Shown here piece after piece: positions 20,795 to 32,567 of a stretch of 64,000 bases of DNA. The notes under the pieces are model-generated. The model was given only the letters and a program-made list of their open reading frames with translations. It was not told the origin of the DNA and made no database searches. The stretch comes from Takakia lepidozioides (taxonomy: Eukaryota > Streptophyta > Takakiopsida > Takakiales > Takakiaceae): positions 47,535,053 to 47,599,052 of the forward strand of contig CM060732.1 of NCBI GenBank assembly GCA_030704615.1, given 5' to 3'. Position numbers and translations under genes: made by a program. How positions within the stretch are numbered: the first letter of the stretch is position 1; each line of letters starts with the position of its first letter.

Positions 20795-23026
20795 CTACTG
20801 AAACTGTCCTTTTTTGTAAATAAGAAAGTGCCATGAAGCGCTTACTTTTAAAGCTCGGAGATTGTTGACGGCGTTCCACAATAGCCTATCCGAAACAATC
20901 AGCCTTGAAAGTGCCCCGGTGCTCACCCTGCAGGTCAATCCAGGCACATCTTGAACCCCCAATGTAGACGTAATATGCCACAAGATCACAATGAAACAGG
21001 ATCAGAAAATCTACAAAATTACAGCACTGATGGGAAATACCGACTCTAGAAATGAAGCTACTCAGAGTCAACTGCACACATAGCTCCTACGAGGTCATCA
21101 TTCAGTTGAGTATCGGTTCAGGCCTGAGGCACCAGGTTGGCGCCAGAATCCAAGCAGAGCATGGCCCTCTGCAAGCTTTGAGCCCATTCAGTAACAAGAC
21201 AATCCCACTTCGAATAAACTTCACACTCCGTAGAGTATGCCTCCCCCTGTTTCATGGGGAATACAGGATGTCTGGAGGAGGCTTTTTAGACATGCAGGTT
21301 TGGACTGTGAAACTTAAGGCCTCAAGGTCACAACAATTGTTTGCCATCATCATGAACTAGTCGAGTTTACAGGATATAGTAACTGACCCCAGCAGTGTAG
21401 CAGACTCGGAGATAGACCATTAACCATCCACAGCAGGTCCAGCAATGCCTGCAGTCCCTGTAATGCAGAGATGGATCCATGTCAAATGTCTCGACTTCTA
21501 GCCAAATCTTCCCATCACTTTTCATCTACATCCTAAATACGGTGTGCTAGTGCACAAAATCGCTATGAATTCAGATCTTGAAGCGGACTCATCAAACCAA
21601 AGTCTATGCTTGATGCACAAGACTACCTGTAAGGCCACTGCTGCAGACAAACTCCCTCTCTCAGCTAACAATGAAGCAGTGTGACGCAGTAAGAAAAACA
21701 GACAGTGAAACTTCCCAGCTACAGTACGGGTAACATGTGCAAACAAAGACAGAGAATCCAGAACACACAGCAGGGTACCAGCACAAAATCGCAGTGATTA
21801 GGGCCTATCTGCTGCACTCCTTCCCTCTCTCTTTGTCTTTGAGCCCGGAGGTAGAATTCGCAGCAGCTCAGGGGGAGCTTTGTAACCTTCTAGCTCCACA
21901 GGCTGCCTGACTAACCCCAAAAATCCCCCGCTCAACAAGGAATAGGCAATGGAGTCAGCATGGTAGATGCAAATACTTTCTCAATCCTGTTTAACAGATC
22001 ACAGTTCGTGAGTCCAAATGTTCCTGCATGTAAAGGTGGGCACCTTCAACAGCAATCAGCTGCCGCAGTCGATTCAAAGCCAGAGTTCGGTTATTATGCT
22101 GCGACCGGTCTTCTGACGCCTGCTTTTTTGCAATCATTACTTCAGTTCACAAGATGCACTTCATTAATAACCAGCCCAGGTTCTTCGAGCCAATAAAAAA
22201 GACAACCTCCGACATGACATCCTTATTGTAAGGAGACCTCAGGCTTGTAGAGCTGTGCATTTCAACGGTGCCTACTTGCCAGATTACACTCACAAACAAC
22301 CCAATAAAACAGCTCCAACATCTCTGATCCTTAAACCGCTGGATGTGCCCTACAAAACAGGAGAAGGTTCCCAAAATTTGTAAATAGCCTACAGACTTAA
22401 GTTAAAGTGCAGTCACCCGACCCCGCATGGATACGCTTATCAGGGAAATTTCTTGTAAACAATCTAAATTCTGCTCAAATCTTTCACATCATCCCATATA
22501 CTGAGACAAACAGCAGAAAAAACCACTCCACAACAGAAAAAAGGTGGAATTGATAAAGATGCAACGAAGAAGAAAGAAAGACGGACCACACCTGTGAAAC
22601 CAGACCCGTGGGAAGGTGTCGGAGCCTGACTGCACTCTCGGTCTTGTTTCGGTGCTGCCCACCAGGCCCAGATGCTCGATACGTATCCATTTTACACTGA
22701 AGAAGCAGCTCGCGCTCGCTTAAGCCAAGAAAATCGACCACCCCAACGGCGCTTTCGTTGCTGCTGCTTGCATTCGGCACTTCACTGCTGCAGCCGGTAT
22801 CAGAAACATTGTCTTCTTGCCCATTCTGCGTGTGGCTTAGAAATCTATTCAAGGGCACCTTGAAGGAGGCAGGCACTGCTGCAGCAACACAATGGAAACA
22901 TCGTGAAGAAGACGTTGGGTGGTCATTCAAACCGGAGTTCAAGGAAAGCAGGGATCCGAGGCGGAAACTGGTTGTAAGAAGATGGTGTAGGGGTGCATGC
23001 AAGCCCAGCAATGGCGGCCGCCCCAT
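20795..23026 (-). pseudogene. release-factor-like (GGQ) protein gene, frameshifted copy in arm A
   Basis: It has the same five exons as the intact copies at 36622-38889 and 58568-60804: exon 1 23026-22592, exon 2 22119-22044, exon 3 21910-21779, exon 4 21457-21388, exon 5 about 20927-20795. Exon 1 is identical in protein to the arm C copy, including the GGQ loop. Exon 3 lacks two bases of an A run (ACAAAGAGAG against ACAAAAAGAGAG) and exon 4 lacks one G (AATGGTC against AATGGGTC), so the frame is lost after residue about 195. Since arms A and C are otherwise nearly identical, these are recent lesions or sequencing errors. Confidence 0.85.
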
Positions 23027-23366
23027 TCGACCGATGCTTCTCACTTGAGCCCTCTCGTTTCTTCTCAGCGACAGAGAGAACTCCCTGCCCTGTCCTTCTT
23101 ATGGCATTGTAGTAGGCGCGGTATTCGATCCTATTCTGCCTGGAGAAACGCAAAGGGTTTTGGAGGGCGTGATGCTAAAAAATTTGCGCAATCCAAAACA
23201 CGTGTAGATAGAATATTCCATCCGTAGGATTGAAAGAAGTTATGAGGAAATCCCCAGAGAAATGAAATGGTGCTTTATAACGTCCGCGGACAGCTCATAG
23301 AGCTTATGGGACAAAATGGAAGGAAAAACATGAGAGAGGAACAAATCCAGAAACCAAGAATAACAA

Positions 23367-23792
23367 TTAATGTTCTAGCGACTGTCTAAGGGTGAAGGTC
23401 TCGTGCAGGTAGGCTGCCAAGCATTTTTGATCCTCATAGTGGAAGACTTCAGTGAGAGTTTGGGTTCCACTGAATGAACGGTGGAACCTCCCACGGATCT
23501 CGTAGTATAGAGGGCAGTAGAAGAAGTGTTCTTCAGTTTCAATTTCCTGGCTGCGCCCTATGCAAGCAGGACATAGGCGGTCCTCCCGTTGCAGGTTTTC
23601 CCATCTGCCAGTCTCTATCCGTAGGTTGTGGGAACCCACTCTGAACCGCCCCAATGCTCTCAGGAGGGAAGGAGATAAGGATAGTGAAAGGTAATTTGTC
23701 TTTCTAAAGGAGAGAAAGACAAACGTAGCCGGTTTGTGTCGAAGGATGGTTCTTCGTCCGTCGACGTGCTCTCCTCCAGTCTGGTTCTTCAA
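23367..23792 (-). pseudogene. LINE C-terminal zinc-binding tail (arm A)
   Basis: The minus-strand frame encodes RVGSHNLRIETGRW, REDRLCPACIG and EEHFFYCPLYYEIRGRF, the Cys-x2-Cys...His...Cys tail typical of LINE reverse transcriptase proteins (zf-RVT-like). No RT, endonuclease or RNase H is attached, so this is a 5'-truncated insertion, common for LINEs. The mirror copy is at 57802-58227, and a shortened copy is at 41641-41965. Confidence 0.7.
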
Positions 23793-23799
23793 GAAAAAG

Positions 23800-25340
23800 A
23801 GAGATCTGTGATGTGTGTGATGTAGCAGAGGAAATGACAGGTCCAGAGGTGTAGGGCAGGAGATCGAAGCATCACCGGTAATTGCTAGGCGGAGAATTGG
23901 ATGCAGAAGAAGGAGATCAAGTCTGTAGATGGGTACATCAATAGGTACGTGTAGATGGATATCACTGCATTGTTCCTGCTACAGCCAGAACCATCTGCGA
24001 TATGGTAATGGAGATAGAGCTGGAGAAATTGGAGGATTGAAAAGACTTCGCTGAATTAAGTAACGGAGATGAAGCAGGCGAATGATGGTGAGAGAGACTC
24101 GATCAATAACGTGGACCGAGGTCTCAATCAGACTTTAAGAAAAGCTACAGGGTACATTTTTATGACCTACGCCTCCTCTCTAGTATAGTGTGTGTATGTT
24201 TGTCTTTTTTTTATTCTTTGGCTCTCTCTCTGTCTCTCTCCAGATCTGGGATACATGACCTGTTTCACCTCATTCTTTCAATGACATGGGTGCATTGCCG
24301 TATTTCTATTTCTGTCTTCACCAAAACGAGTTAAGCTTCCATAGCGTCATGTCACTTTCAGATGGTTGAGAGTATCGCAATTGCCGAGTCTTGAAAAGAT
24401 ATCGCCACAGGGATTCGGGAGGTTATATGTGTGGATCTCATGAGTACAATGCGGAATGAGTGGTAAATGCCTCCACTGTCTTGCATAGAATCGGCAGATG
24501 ATTTAAGAATTGGAATCGGAATCAATTACTGCAATTGTTTGGTACGGTTAAACTATCACGAGTGCATAAGCCTTTATATTTTCAGGGTAAATGGTAACAC
24601 AATCGAAACTTTCTCCCGGTAGCGCAACCGGTGTAAATCACTTCTCCAAAGCATCTCCTACTTCAATCTGGGGAAATCCGCTACTAAATCTTGGGAGGCC
24701 ATGAATCTTTGTTTAGCATTGGCCTTCATTACTTCAGCATACTGTTGTCATTGTGTCTTTATGGGTAGGGAGACTTTGAAGCGGATTCCATTCATGCTAG
24801 AGAGAAGTGTGACAGGACATTCCCTTTGCGCAGTTGTACGGAACCTGTTTTTCCTTTGAGACAGTATTTGTGATGAGATGCCATCACATGACCCACAACA
24901 GGCCTAGGCATTATTTTGAAATATAGAGCTAAAACATATTGTTTTAGTTGGAAAGAAGCATAACAGTGTAGAACTTCCAAAGCAAAGTCTGCATATAACA
25001 ACTTGATGAGTATTGAGTCTTCTGCAGCTGTACAATAGTTATTTTTACTACCTTCTTCCAAGGAGAAAGTGCATATGAGAGTGATTTGAGAGCCTGGCTT
25101 TGTCCTTCGGACCGTGGATCATGTTGCCCCACTGTGCCCCTCTGACATAGGTGATAACTTCCAAATATATTGCACTTAGTATGAAGGGTTAAATTGGAAA
25201 GCCTGCCTGTAGGGGCGGACCAGTTCGGGATTGAGGTGGTGCACACCTCGGATGCCCAGCTTCCGCTACAGATGTGTTTTGATATACTTCAACTCATTTG
25301 TGGTCCACGTCAGTCATCCTGAAAAGTGTGCCTTGGTGCT
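23800..25340. other. no gene recognised (arm A spacer)
   Basis: Intergenic part of the repeat arm. A CT-rich stretch at 24172-24330 (CCTCCTCTCTAGTATAGTG onward) is copied again at 61120-61280. No coding segment is supportable. Confidence 0.5.
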
Positions 25341-25345
25341 TCAGG

Positions 25346-28340
25346 TTGTTAAGAGTTGGTAAATTTCTGGGTCGGAAGGAGTCAGCCGAGGGGCCATCAA
25401 GTTCAGAGAGAAGAGAGGATGACGAAGATAACAGTCCAACCCCAAGTCAGAGTGCAGACCCTATTGTCTAACCAGCATGCTGGGTGATAGTGTAGCTCTT
25501 GTCTGCATCATCTTCAATCATTAGTGTCCTACTTTCTTCCACTTCAAGCTGTCAGGGTTAGCTGGTATTGCATATATAGCCATCTATATGTTATCTAGCA
25601 CAACCTCATGTGAACGACTTGCTCGATTAAGTACTGAGAGCTGTCCGATTGTCAACTTTAAAGCTGTAAATCTAAGTTTGTAAAGAGGCTCCTGCCTGCT
25701 GCCGTTTTGGTGATGTCTCTCATCTGAGTTATAGATCAAATGGTGCTGATGGCTTGACAGAGCTACACAACTGATTTAAGTGACAGCATGGGGGAGGTTA
25801 GTGGGTCACCACCCAGTTACCCTTTTGACACTGCAAGGAGAGGGGGCTCAATGGGTAACTCAAGACCCTCAACAGGCGGGAGAGCCACTGACACTGCCCG
25901 GGTTGCCAGGTGCCCCTGCAATTGATCTCGGTGTGCTCATTTTTCCTTGTCTTCCTCTCTCTCTAGACCTGGTTTCTGTCTCTTCAGTCTGAAAAATTGC
26001 CCCCTTCAACTTATTTTGGATTCCACTGTGGCAACCTTATTTGTTCTGTCTTTTTAGCTATCTCACAACGTGATGACAAGCCTTGTTATTTGCCTCTACG
26101 ATTCCAGGAGAAGTGTCAAAAGCAGCCTACCTGTAACAGTGGAATGGGTGAGTTGTGTCGGCACAGATGTTTTGCGGGAGCTTGCCTGGAGCGGGGTGCC
26201 TCCCAACATAAGACCTACTGTCTGGCGACTCCTTCTGGTCCGCACTTATCTGCATAGCTTGGTTGCTACTTTTATCTGACATCCTACCAGAATGAAATCA
26301 ACTTGAATCTTCTCCTCTTTGCGTTCTGATACCTTGTCCGGGATATTCTCACCAGAGTGACCCTCTTTAGGAACATCAAAGTTATTTATCTAAGAGATAG
26401 AGAGAGAACCATCAATATGCCGCACAAGCTCCTTTAATTTGAAGACAAGGCGCTGGATGCCAGGCTGTGCAAATGTGTAGTGGTCTTGAATGCCATCCAA
26501 TAGTTTTGTCAGACACCAAAAAGTACCAGCCTCCATCTGTCCCCCCCACTGGATCCCTTCATAGGTGGATTCCTGGTTTGACTGCTCTCTTGCTTTCCCT
26601 CTCATTCACTGCTCTCTGATGTCCAACTTGATACTAGTGTAAATTCTCACAAGACTTGCCAAGCAACGCATGAGAATGTCAACGTCCCCATCGTCCGAAA
26701 GGCTGATTCAGAGGCCCCTATTTCCCTGCAGTCTTGAAGAGGGATAGCTAGAAATGGAGAGATTTCTTGAAGTGAAAATTGCAATTTTTATTCATGGCCT
26801 ATTGAAATGCATTAATATTGATGCATGCCAGGAACTAACCTCATGGATATTGGAAAGTTCCTACATGAGGACATGATAAATTGGAGGTTGCGAGTCTGTA
26901 GGTACTTTTGTACGATAGAGAAAATGTTTTCAGTCAAGTTAAGATGACTGTCTTTGTAGGAGAATAAAACCAACCTGGTAAATGGTTTCCATTGGAAGTT
27001 CACTCAACACCCAACTGTCCATGTCGCCCTCCAAATATTCAGAAAGAAACACTATCATGAATGGTGTGGGTCGTTAATCCCCTGCACATAACCACTTGCT
27101 GGTTGCCGGATGGCCCTGCCAAGTGTGACAAGTGGCTTGTCAATGCAGGAGTCTAGTCTACATCTTTTAAGTCTCAATGTTGTATATGCATATAAATGTC
27201 CGGACAAACAGTTGTCCCTTGATGATTGGCAGATGGGGTGTAAAGCCAGCACACATAATTTTAGTGTTTCACTGTTCTTTTGAGAACAATGGCACATACC
27301 AAAAAAGAGAGAGAGAGAAATGAGTACCAGATATAGAGAATGCGTGACAAGGTGGCCTGAATTACTGACAACTCGAAGAACGGCACATCGGGCAGTGTCC
27401 TTGGCACATCCACTGATATCTACACTATTGCACGCACCGTCCAATATCAGCCACCAAAGACTTGTAAAGCCTTCGAGTGCATGAAATTGTTTTGAAGGGT
27501 GACACATTCTGAAAGTCCAATTTTGTCATTTACAAACTCAGCCTCAGTGTGCTGGCTAGAAAACTGCGTCGAATAATTTTGGGTCGCCCCTGACTTTCAC
27601 ATGGATTTTTGAGAGCGCAGTGGTGTGGTAGATAATCTTGTATTTTTGAATTGATCATGGGACGGGTATGCTTGAATAGGTTCCTTTCCAACTGATTGGA
27701 CGCTTGTGGGACACATGGTTGTCTGAGGCTGACAATTTTCCTGAGTACCTTGTGTACGTCTGTGCTAGTTTTCTGCTAACTGTAAGTCCTTGCCCTTCTT
27801 TGACTCTCCCCTTTCCTAAGTCTGCGCTTAACAGTTGTTCTCATTACATGTATGGATGCACAGATGATAAAAGCTGTCTTTGCTCCATTGTATTAGCTTG
27901 TGACATATGCAGTTGGATGTTGCATTCAAGTGTACCATGCTTGTTGTATATGTACAGTTTTGTCTACTTTCCTATCCAAATGCCAGTAAATGTCAGTTTG
28001 TCAGAACAGTCACCGTAAGCCTCCCCAGTTTTGCCATATTTTTCACTTTGCACTAGTTTAGGGCTAACCTGGTTTCAAATTTCCTCCCAATGTGTCATCC
28101 TATTTCAGAGAGTGCTTTTGGACGGTGGACAATATGCCCCAGTTTTTTCTTGTACCATCCATTGCTGCTTCAAGTTATTTGTCTCCAACCCTTGTTTGGG
28201 ATGCAATGGTCCGACCAACTGCAGCAACTTGATTTCCAGGAAATGGCATTATTTTTGCAGCGTCTTCATACCAAAGATTGGGACACATCAAGAGCTGGAA
28301 ATGGTGCTTTCACGGGCATTCATGTGGAGCGTCATGTTTG
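25346..28340 (+). pseudogene. TBC-domain Rab GTPase-activating protein gene with internal inversion
   Basis: TBC proteins speed GTP hydrolysis by Rab GTPases in membrane traffic. Exons resemble the TBC1D22/Gyp1 type. Plus strand: 25346-25471 (GKFLGRKESAEGP, acidic Ser-rich) and about 26160-26241 (LRELAWSGVPPNIRPTVWRL, the TBC start). The middle exons lie on the minus strand: about 27123-27055 (IRQPASGYVQGIND), 27052-26975 (VFLSEYLEGDMDSW, LPMETI) and 26540-26420 (LTKLLDGIQDHYTFAQPG, then RLVFKLKELVRHID). Plus strand again: 27689-27781 (LWDTWLSEADNFPEYLVY, ending at GTAAGT) and 28207-28340 (WSDQLQQLDFQEMALFLQRL). Thus roughly 26290-27531 is inverted inside the gene. Further damage: about 4 bases lost after GIND, one extra G near 28281, and GCAA instead of GCAG before the last exon. 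Arm A ends at 27531, inside this gene. Confidence 0.87.
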
Positions 28341-28347
28341 ACACCCT

Positions 28348-28875
28348 TCACTTCCACACACAGAACGTAGTTGAAAAAGATCCCTGCTCTCCTTGAGCAT
28401 ACCGGGAGGTCATATCTGAAACTGCAATGCCAAATACTTGACGAAACAGCTGATAAAAGGCACGATTATTCTTGAATTGGGCAAGTTGCTCAAGGCCGAT
28501 AGCAACCTTAATGGGTTTGGAGCTGTAGCAAATCGCAGCGCTCAGCATCGAAGACTCCAGCTTGGCAGTTCTGAAAACTCTCAAAACCTCTGCATGCAAG
28601 ACCAAACCCCCATCCCCAAACTCTGGAAAAGGGAGAAACTGACCGGTACAGAATCGATTAGCTGCTGGAGATTTTAACCATGATGCCTTCACTTCCGTGG
28701 AACCCTTTACCCTTGCGGCCTGATAAAAAATCTCCAGGACCTTGTCAAAAAACGCCCGCACAGCCACCTCATACCCGTCTTCCATAAACAAACGAGTCTC
28801 AACCTTTATTACCTTCAAATCCGTCTTCATCAAATCAAAGCTCTTCTCCCGCTCCCTCTCCCTCTTCTCCCTCTC
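28348..28875 (-). pseudogene. C-terminal part of coiled-coil protein gene X, split by gypsy copy 2
   Basis: On the minus strand the frame is open from the gypsy junction to a TGA at 28348: FDLMKTDLKVIKVETRLFME, AVRAFFDKVLEIFYQAARVK, FCTGQFLPFPEFGDGGLVLH, VIGLEQ-like IGLEQLAQFKNNRAFY and a C-terminus FCVWK. The matching N-terminal part lies at 35849-36417, beyond the inserted element. Two partial copies at 62184-63180 and 63181-64000 show the same order uninterrupted. I do not recognise the family. It has a Glu/Arg-rich coiled coil followed by an alpha-helical domain, and repeated copies suggest either a multigene family or a gene carried by a mobile element. Confidence 0.75.
28871..28875. other. 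target site duplication of gypsy copy 2 (left)
   Basis: CTCTC before the 5' LTR, repeated as CTCTC at 35844-35848 after the 3' LTR. The target is a CT-rich tract in the coiled-coil coding region. Confidence 0.85.
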
Positions 28876-29601
28876 TATCGCGGCCCTTTGCCTTGAGGGC
28901 AGGGGGTCGGGACACATGAGGAGCTGCCCCTGTGGTGGGGGCAGCGACAGCGATAGGTATGGGGGGCTGAAGCACCCTTGAGTGCCTAAGGCACTCAGGG
29001 AAGCGGAGGCGCTCACTAAGTGGAGCCCCGCACATCGGGTTGCGGTGGGGGTGGCTCCACAAGGGGTGGTGGTAGCTTAGTGGGACTTAGTGGGGGTGGC
29101 ATAGGACTCACCATGGGGGCGGAGACCTCGTGGTGGGAGTCGTGGGGAGTCTTGGGACTCATCACGGTCCATAGAGGCCGTGGTGAGCGGGCCAAGACTC
29201 ACCGCGACTCACCACCGGGAATCGAGGGTCTTCGTGGTGGTTCGCCATAAAATGGCATGGCTGGTTGTGAAACCCTCACGGACAGCTACAGAAGTATATA
29301 TAGGGAGTAGTAACCCCGAGAACGGTGCAAGCCCGTTGGTGACCAAAAACTAGTGAGTAAGCGAGCGAGCCGGAAAACGACCAAAGAGTGAGGAGCTGTT
29401 CCGGACTGCCATCTACCAAAGGGAATTCCACTAGGCCCAAATAGGTGGAGGGTCTTTCGGGAGAGCGAAGGGGGACCGTTATGTCCTGGTGAGCAGCCGA
29501 AGCTCCAAGTTGGCCCGGCGGCCGGTTGGGAGTCAGGCGCGCGCATCAAAGCAAGTAACTATGACTTGAGGGGGGAGCTTACCGAAGTGAGGTGCGCGAC
29601 A
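28876..29601 (+). repeat. 5' LTR of gypsy copy 2
   Basis: 726 bp. It starts TATCGCGGCC (TG of the other LTRs changed to TA) and ends GTGCGCGACA. It provides promoter and polyadenylation functions for the element. Confidence 0.94.
29295..29302 (+). promoter_or_regulatory. TATA box in the 5' LTR
   Basis: TATATATA followed by GGGAGTAG. It is conserved in all LTR copies (for example 35537-35544 and 3170-3177). Transcription, and so the R region, should begin about 30 bases downstream. Confidence 0.7.
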
Positions 29602-29603
29602 CT

Positions 29604-29615
29604 TGGTATCAGAGC
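29604..29615 (+). other. primer binding site for initiator Met-tRNA, gypsy copy 2
   Basis: TGGTATCAGAGC, two bases after the 5' LTR, complementary to the tRNA-iMet 3' end. Confidence 0.95.
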
Positions 29616-29655
29616 TTAGAGTTAGTACGCGATCGTCCTTGGGATTGGCCTCATC

Positions 29656-31806
29656 ATGGGGTCGGGCAAGCCGAAGCGAAAGCGGAACGGCCCAAAAGAT
29701 GATGATCCCGGTAAGCCCGATGGGGGCGACGTGTCACCGAGGCGGCCGTTTGAGGAAGCGATGCATGTTTTCCAAAAACGAGGCCGCTCAAGAGCGGGAG
29801 GAATCCGAGGAGCCGGAGCCCGAGGAATCCTTGAGAGCTCCGACAAACCAAGAGATGTCTCCCATGCCGGCAGCCTTTTGGGAAGGGTTGTTGGCGCAGT
29901 TTGGCGGGACGTTGAGAGACGTGTTGAAGGCGGCTAATGCCACTTCCACTAAGACAAAGTTTAAGGTGAAGCCTAAGGAACCCGGCACCTTCGAGGGTGT
30001 CTGAAATCGGAAGGCACTCAACACCTGGCTCCTGGAGCTAGAGCACTACTTCCGGGCGGCCAAGTTGAGTGACGAGGATCGGGTGGAAGTGGCTCCCACC
30101 TATTTGAGGGGCTATGCTCAACAATGGTGGCAGAAACGCCTTCACGACCGAGGTCCAAGCCCGGAAACCTTGAACTGGAGTGGGTTCAAGGATTGATGAA
30201 GAGACAGTTTGTGCCCCTCAACGCGTCCTGGCTCGCCCGGGACAAGATGAGGAATTTGAAGCAAACAGATGACATTCGGGGATATGTCCAGGCTTTCAAT
30301 GTGCTGTTGCTCGAAGTCGCGGACATGGCAGAACCAGAAATGGTCTTCAACTTTGTGGCGGGACTGGCCCCATGGGCCAGGCGGAAGTTGGAGGAGAAGC
30401 CACCCAAGACTTTGAACAAGGCTATTGAGAGGGCTGAATGTTTCTCAGATGTTCCTAGGGGTGAAAGACAAGGTCGTACGGAGCTGAACCACAAGAAGAT
30501 TCGGCGGGAAGATGACTCCTTCCGACCGGAAAAGAAGTGGGATAGGCCACGCGGCGAAAATGGCACGTGGAAATCGAAAGGAGGGCCTTCACACGTCAAG
30601 GCGGCACCCGGTGCTTCGAAAGGAAAAGCGGGTGGAGCGGCTTATGGCGGACAGAAGGCGACCTTTGATGGAGTATGTTTCAATTGCGGGGAGCCCGGGC
30701 ACATGGCCAAGAAGTGCACGAAGCCCCGGCAATTGAACATGACTCGGGCGACCACAGAGCTGTCGAAAGATACCATCAGTCGCTTGGTGGAAGCGGTGGT
30801 CGCCAGGACTTGCAAGGTAGGCAAATTTTCTTGTGAGTTGTATCAGGAAACTAGCGCCTTACGAAAAGGGAGTCAGTTATTAATCGTGGATGGGATAATA
30901 TCCGGAACTAATGTGTCGTTGTTGGTGGACACAGGAGCGTCGCACTCCTTCATGACACCGGCAACGGCACAAAAGCTGGGACTCCCGACAAGTGACGTGG
31001 GGGCCTCTATTGAGGTGCGTTCTGCCAAAGGAGAACCACAGTTGGCGACAAGGTTGGCGTTTGATGTTCCTCTTCAACTGGGGAGTTGGGAGGGACGTGA
31101 GAACTTCACCATCTGCGAGATCGATGGAGTAGATCTCATTTTGGGGATGACCTTTTTGAGCAAATCCGGAGCGGTCATAGATGGCCGCAATAGAGTAGTC
31201 ACGCTGCCATGTGGGAATGGTGGCGAGGTCTTACGAGTTTCGGAAACGCCCAAATCCGTGGGAGGGCGAATAAACCTTCTGTCAGTAAGGGAGTGGGCCG
31301 TGGAGGAGGCACACGAACCCCAGTTTTTGCTTTACATTAGAGAAGTGAAGGGAGAAGGCGATGGGGAGCCGAGCCCAGATTGGATCAAGGGGATTTTGGA
31401 GAAATACCAGGATGTGATGCCGGAGGATTTACCAAGCGGCTTGCCACCGCGAAGAGGAGTTGACCACAAGATTGAGGTGATACCGGGAACGGAACCGCCT
31501 GCCAAGGCACCCTACCGGTTGAGCCACAGGGAGTTGGTCGAGCTGAAGGCTCAGCTCAAGGATCTAATGTCAAAGGGGTACATCCGGCCGAGTAAGTCAC
31601 CTTACGGAGCCCCGGTGCTATTCGCAGACAAGAAGGATGGGACGCTGCGGATGTGTGTCGATTACAGGGCTTTGAATAAGGTGACTATCAAAAACCGGTA
31701 CCCTTTGCCAAGGATTGACAACCTCTTCGATCGGTTGGCAGGAGCGAAGTATTTCAGGCGGATCGACTTGCGCTCCGGCTATCATCAAATTCGGGTGGCG
31801 AAATGA
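29656..31806 (+). pseudogene. gag, protease and first half of RT, gypsy copy 2
   Basis: Translation starts at ATG 29656 (MGSGKPKRKRNGPKDDD). A frameshift near 29770-29800 moves the frame to PEESLRAPTNQEMS, and a TGA at 30002-30004 (CGA in a related copy) interrupts gag. From about 30124 the frame is open for 560 codons: capsid-like helices, a basic KKWDRPRG tail, the zinc knuckle [17 protein letters not shown] (about 30680), protease [12 protein letters not shown] (about 30925, catalytic DTG intact), and RT fingers and palm ([33 protein letters not shown]). It stops at TGA 31804, where copy 4 has GGA in an EGDEEK context, before the YIDD active site. Gag packages element RNA, protease matures the polyprotein and RT copies the RNA. 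Confidence 0.93.
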
Positions 31807-32543
31807 GATGAGGAGAAGACCGCGTGCAGGACAAGGTATGGTTTATATGAGTTCTTGGTGATGCCTTTTGGGCTCACTAATGCACCGGCGACCTTTAGCA
31901 CGCTGATGAACAGCCTTTTCAGGAATGGTTGGATGACTTTATGATCGTATACATCGACGACATCTTGGTGTACTCGAAAACAAAGGAGGAACACCTAGAG
32001 CACCTCAAAAGGGTGTTCCAAAAGTTGCGGGAAGGGAAGCTGTACGCCAAAGCTTCAAAATGCGAATTCGGGGTCACGAAAGTGGAGTTCTTGGGACATG
32101 TGATTACACAGAATGGGATCAAAATGGATGACAGAAAGGTGAGGGCGATCTTGGACTGGGAGCCTCCGACTTCGGTCCCGGGAGTGCGATCCTTCCTAGG
32201 ACTCGCCTCCTATTACCGAAAGTTTGTGAGAAATTTCGCCAAGATCGCGGGGCCGCTGTCGGACCTTCTGTGTAAATCCAAAGTCTGGGTATGGAACACA
32301 TTTTGTGGCCAAGCTTTTGCTGAATTGAAGCAGCGGATGGCGGAAGCTCCAGTCTTGAAAATCCCGGAGTTCGATCGTCCGTCTGAGATTCATACAGATG
32401 CATCGGACTTCGCGATTGGGGGTGTACTTATGCAAGATGGACGTCCAGTGGCTTACGAAAGTAAGAAACTGAATGAAGTGGAGCGACGGTGGCCGACGCA
32501 CGAAAAAGAAATGAAGGCGGTGGTGCATTGCCTTGAGCTCTAG
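31807..32543 (+). pseudogene. RT active site and RNase H, gypsy copy 2
   Basis: Directly downstream of the stop the RT sequence continues ([18 protein letters not shown]). A one-base loss at about 31920 (CTTTTCAGGAATGG against CTTTTCCAAGAATGG in copy 4) shifts it to the frame 31929-32543, which holds [19 protein letters not shown] (the catalytic Asp pair), the RT connection ([20 protein letters not shown]) and RNase H ([18 protein letters not shown]). A TAG at 32541-32543 ends it, where copy 4 has TGG. Confidence 0.92.
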
Positions 32544-32567
32544 CGCCACTATGTTGGTTCCAACCCA

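Larger units (their letters stand above)
19244..27531. repeat. segmental repeat arm A
   Basis: The part 20482-27531 is the inverted, nearly identical partner of 54052-61119. Matching positions add up to 81583 at one end and 81601 at the other, so only about 18 bases of net indel separate 7 kb. The part 19244-23124 is also the inverted partner of 36524-40452 (arm B), with sums drifting from 59648 to 59691, so B is more diverged. Homology ends abruptly at each edge. Confidence 0.93.

Noticed and set aside
24792-26605. Several 70-100 codon ORFs in arm A with exact mirror twins in arm C
   Set aside because: Being preserved in both arms reflects recent duplication, not selection. Apart from the TBC exons they show no protein family signal.
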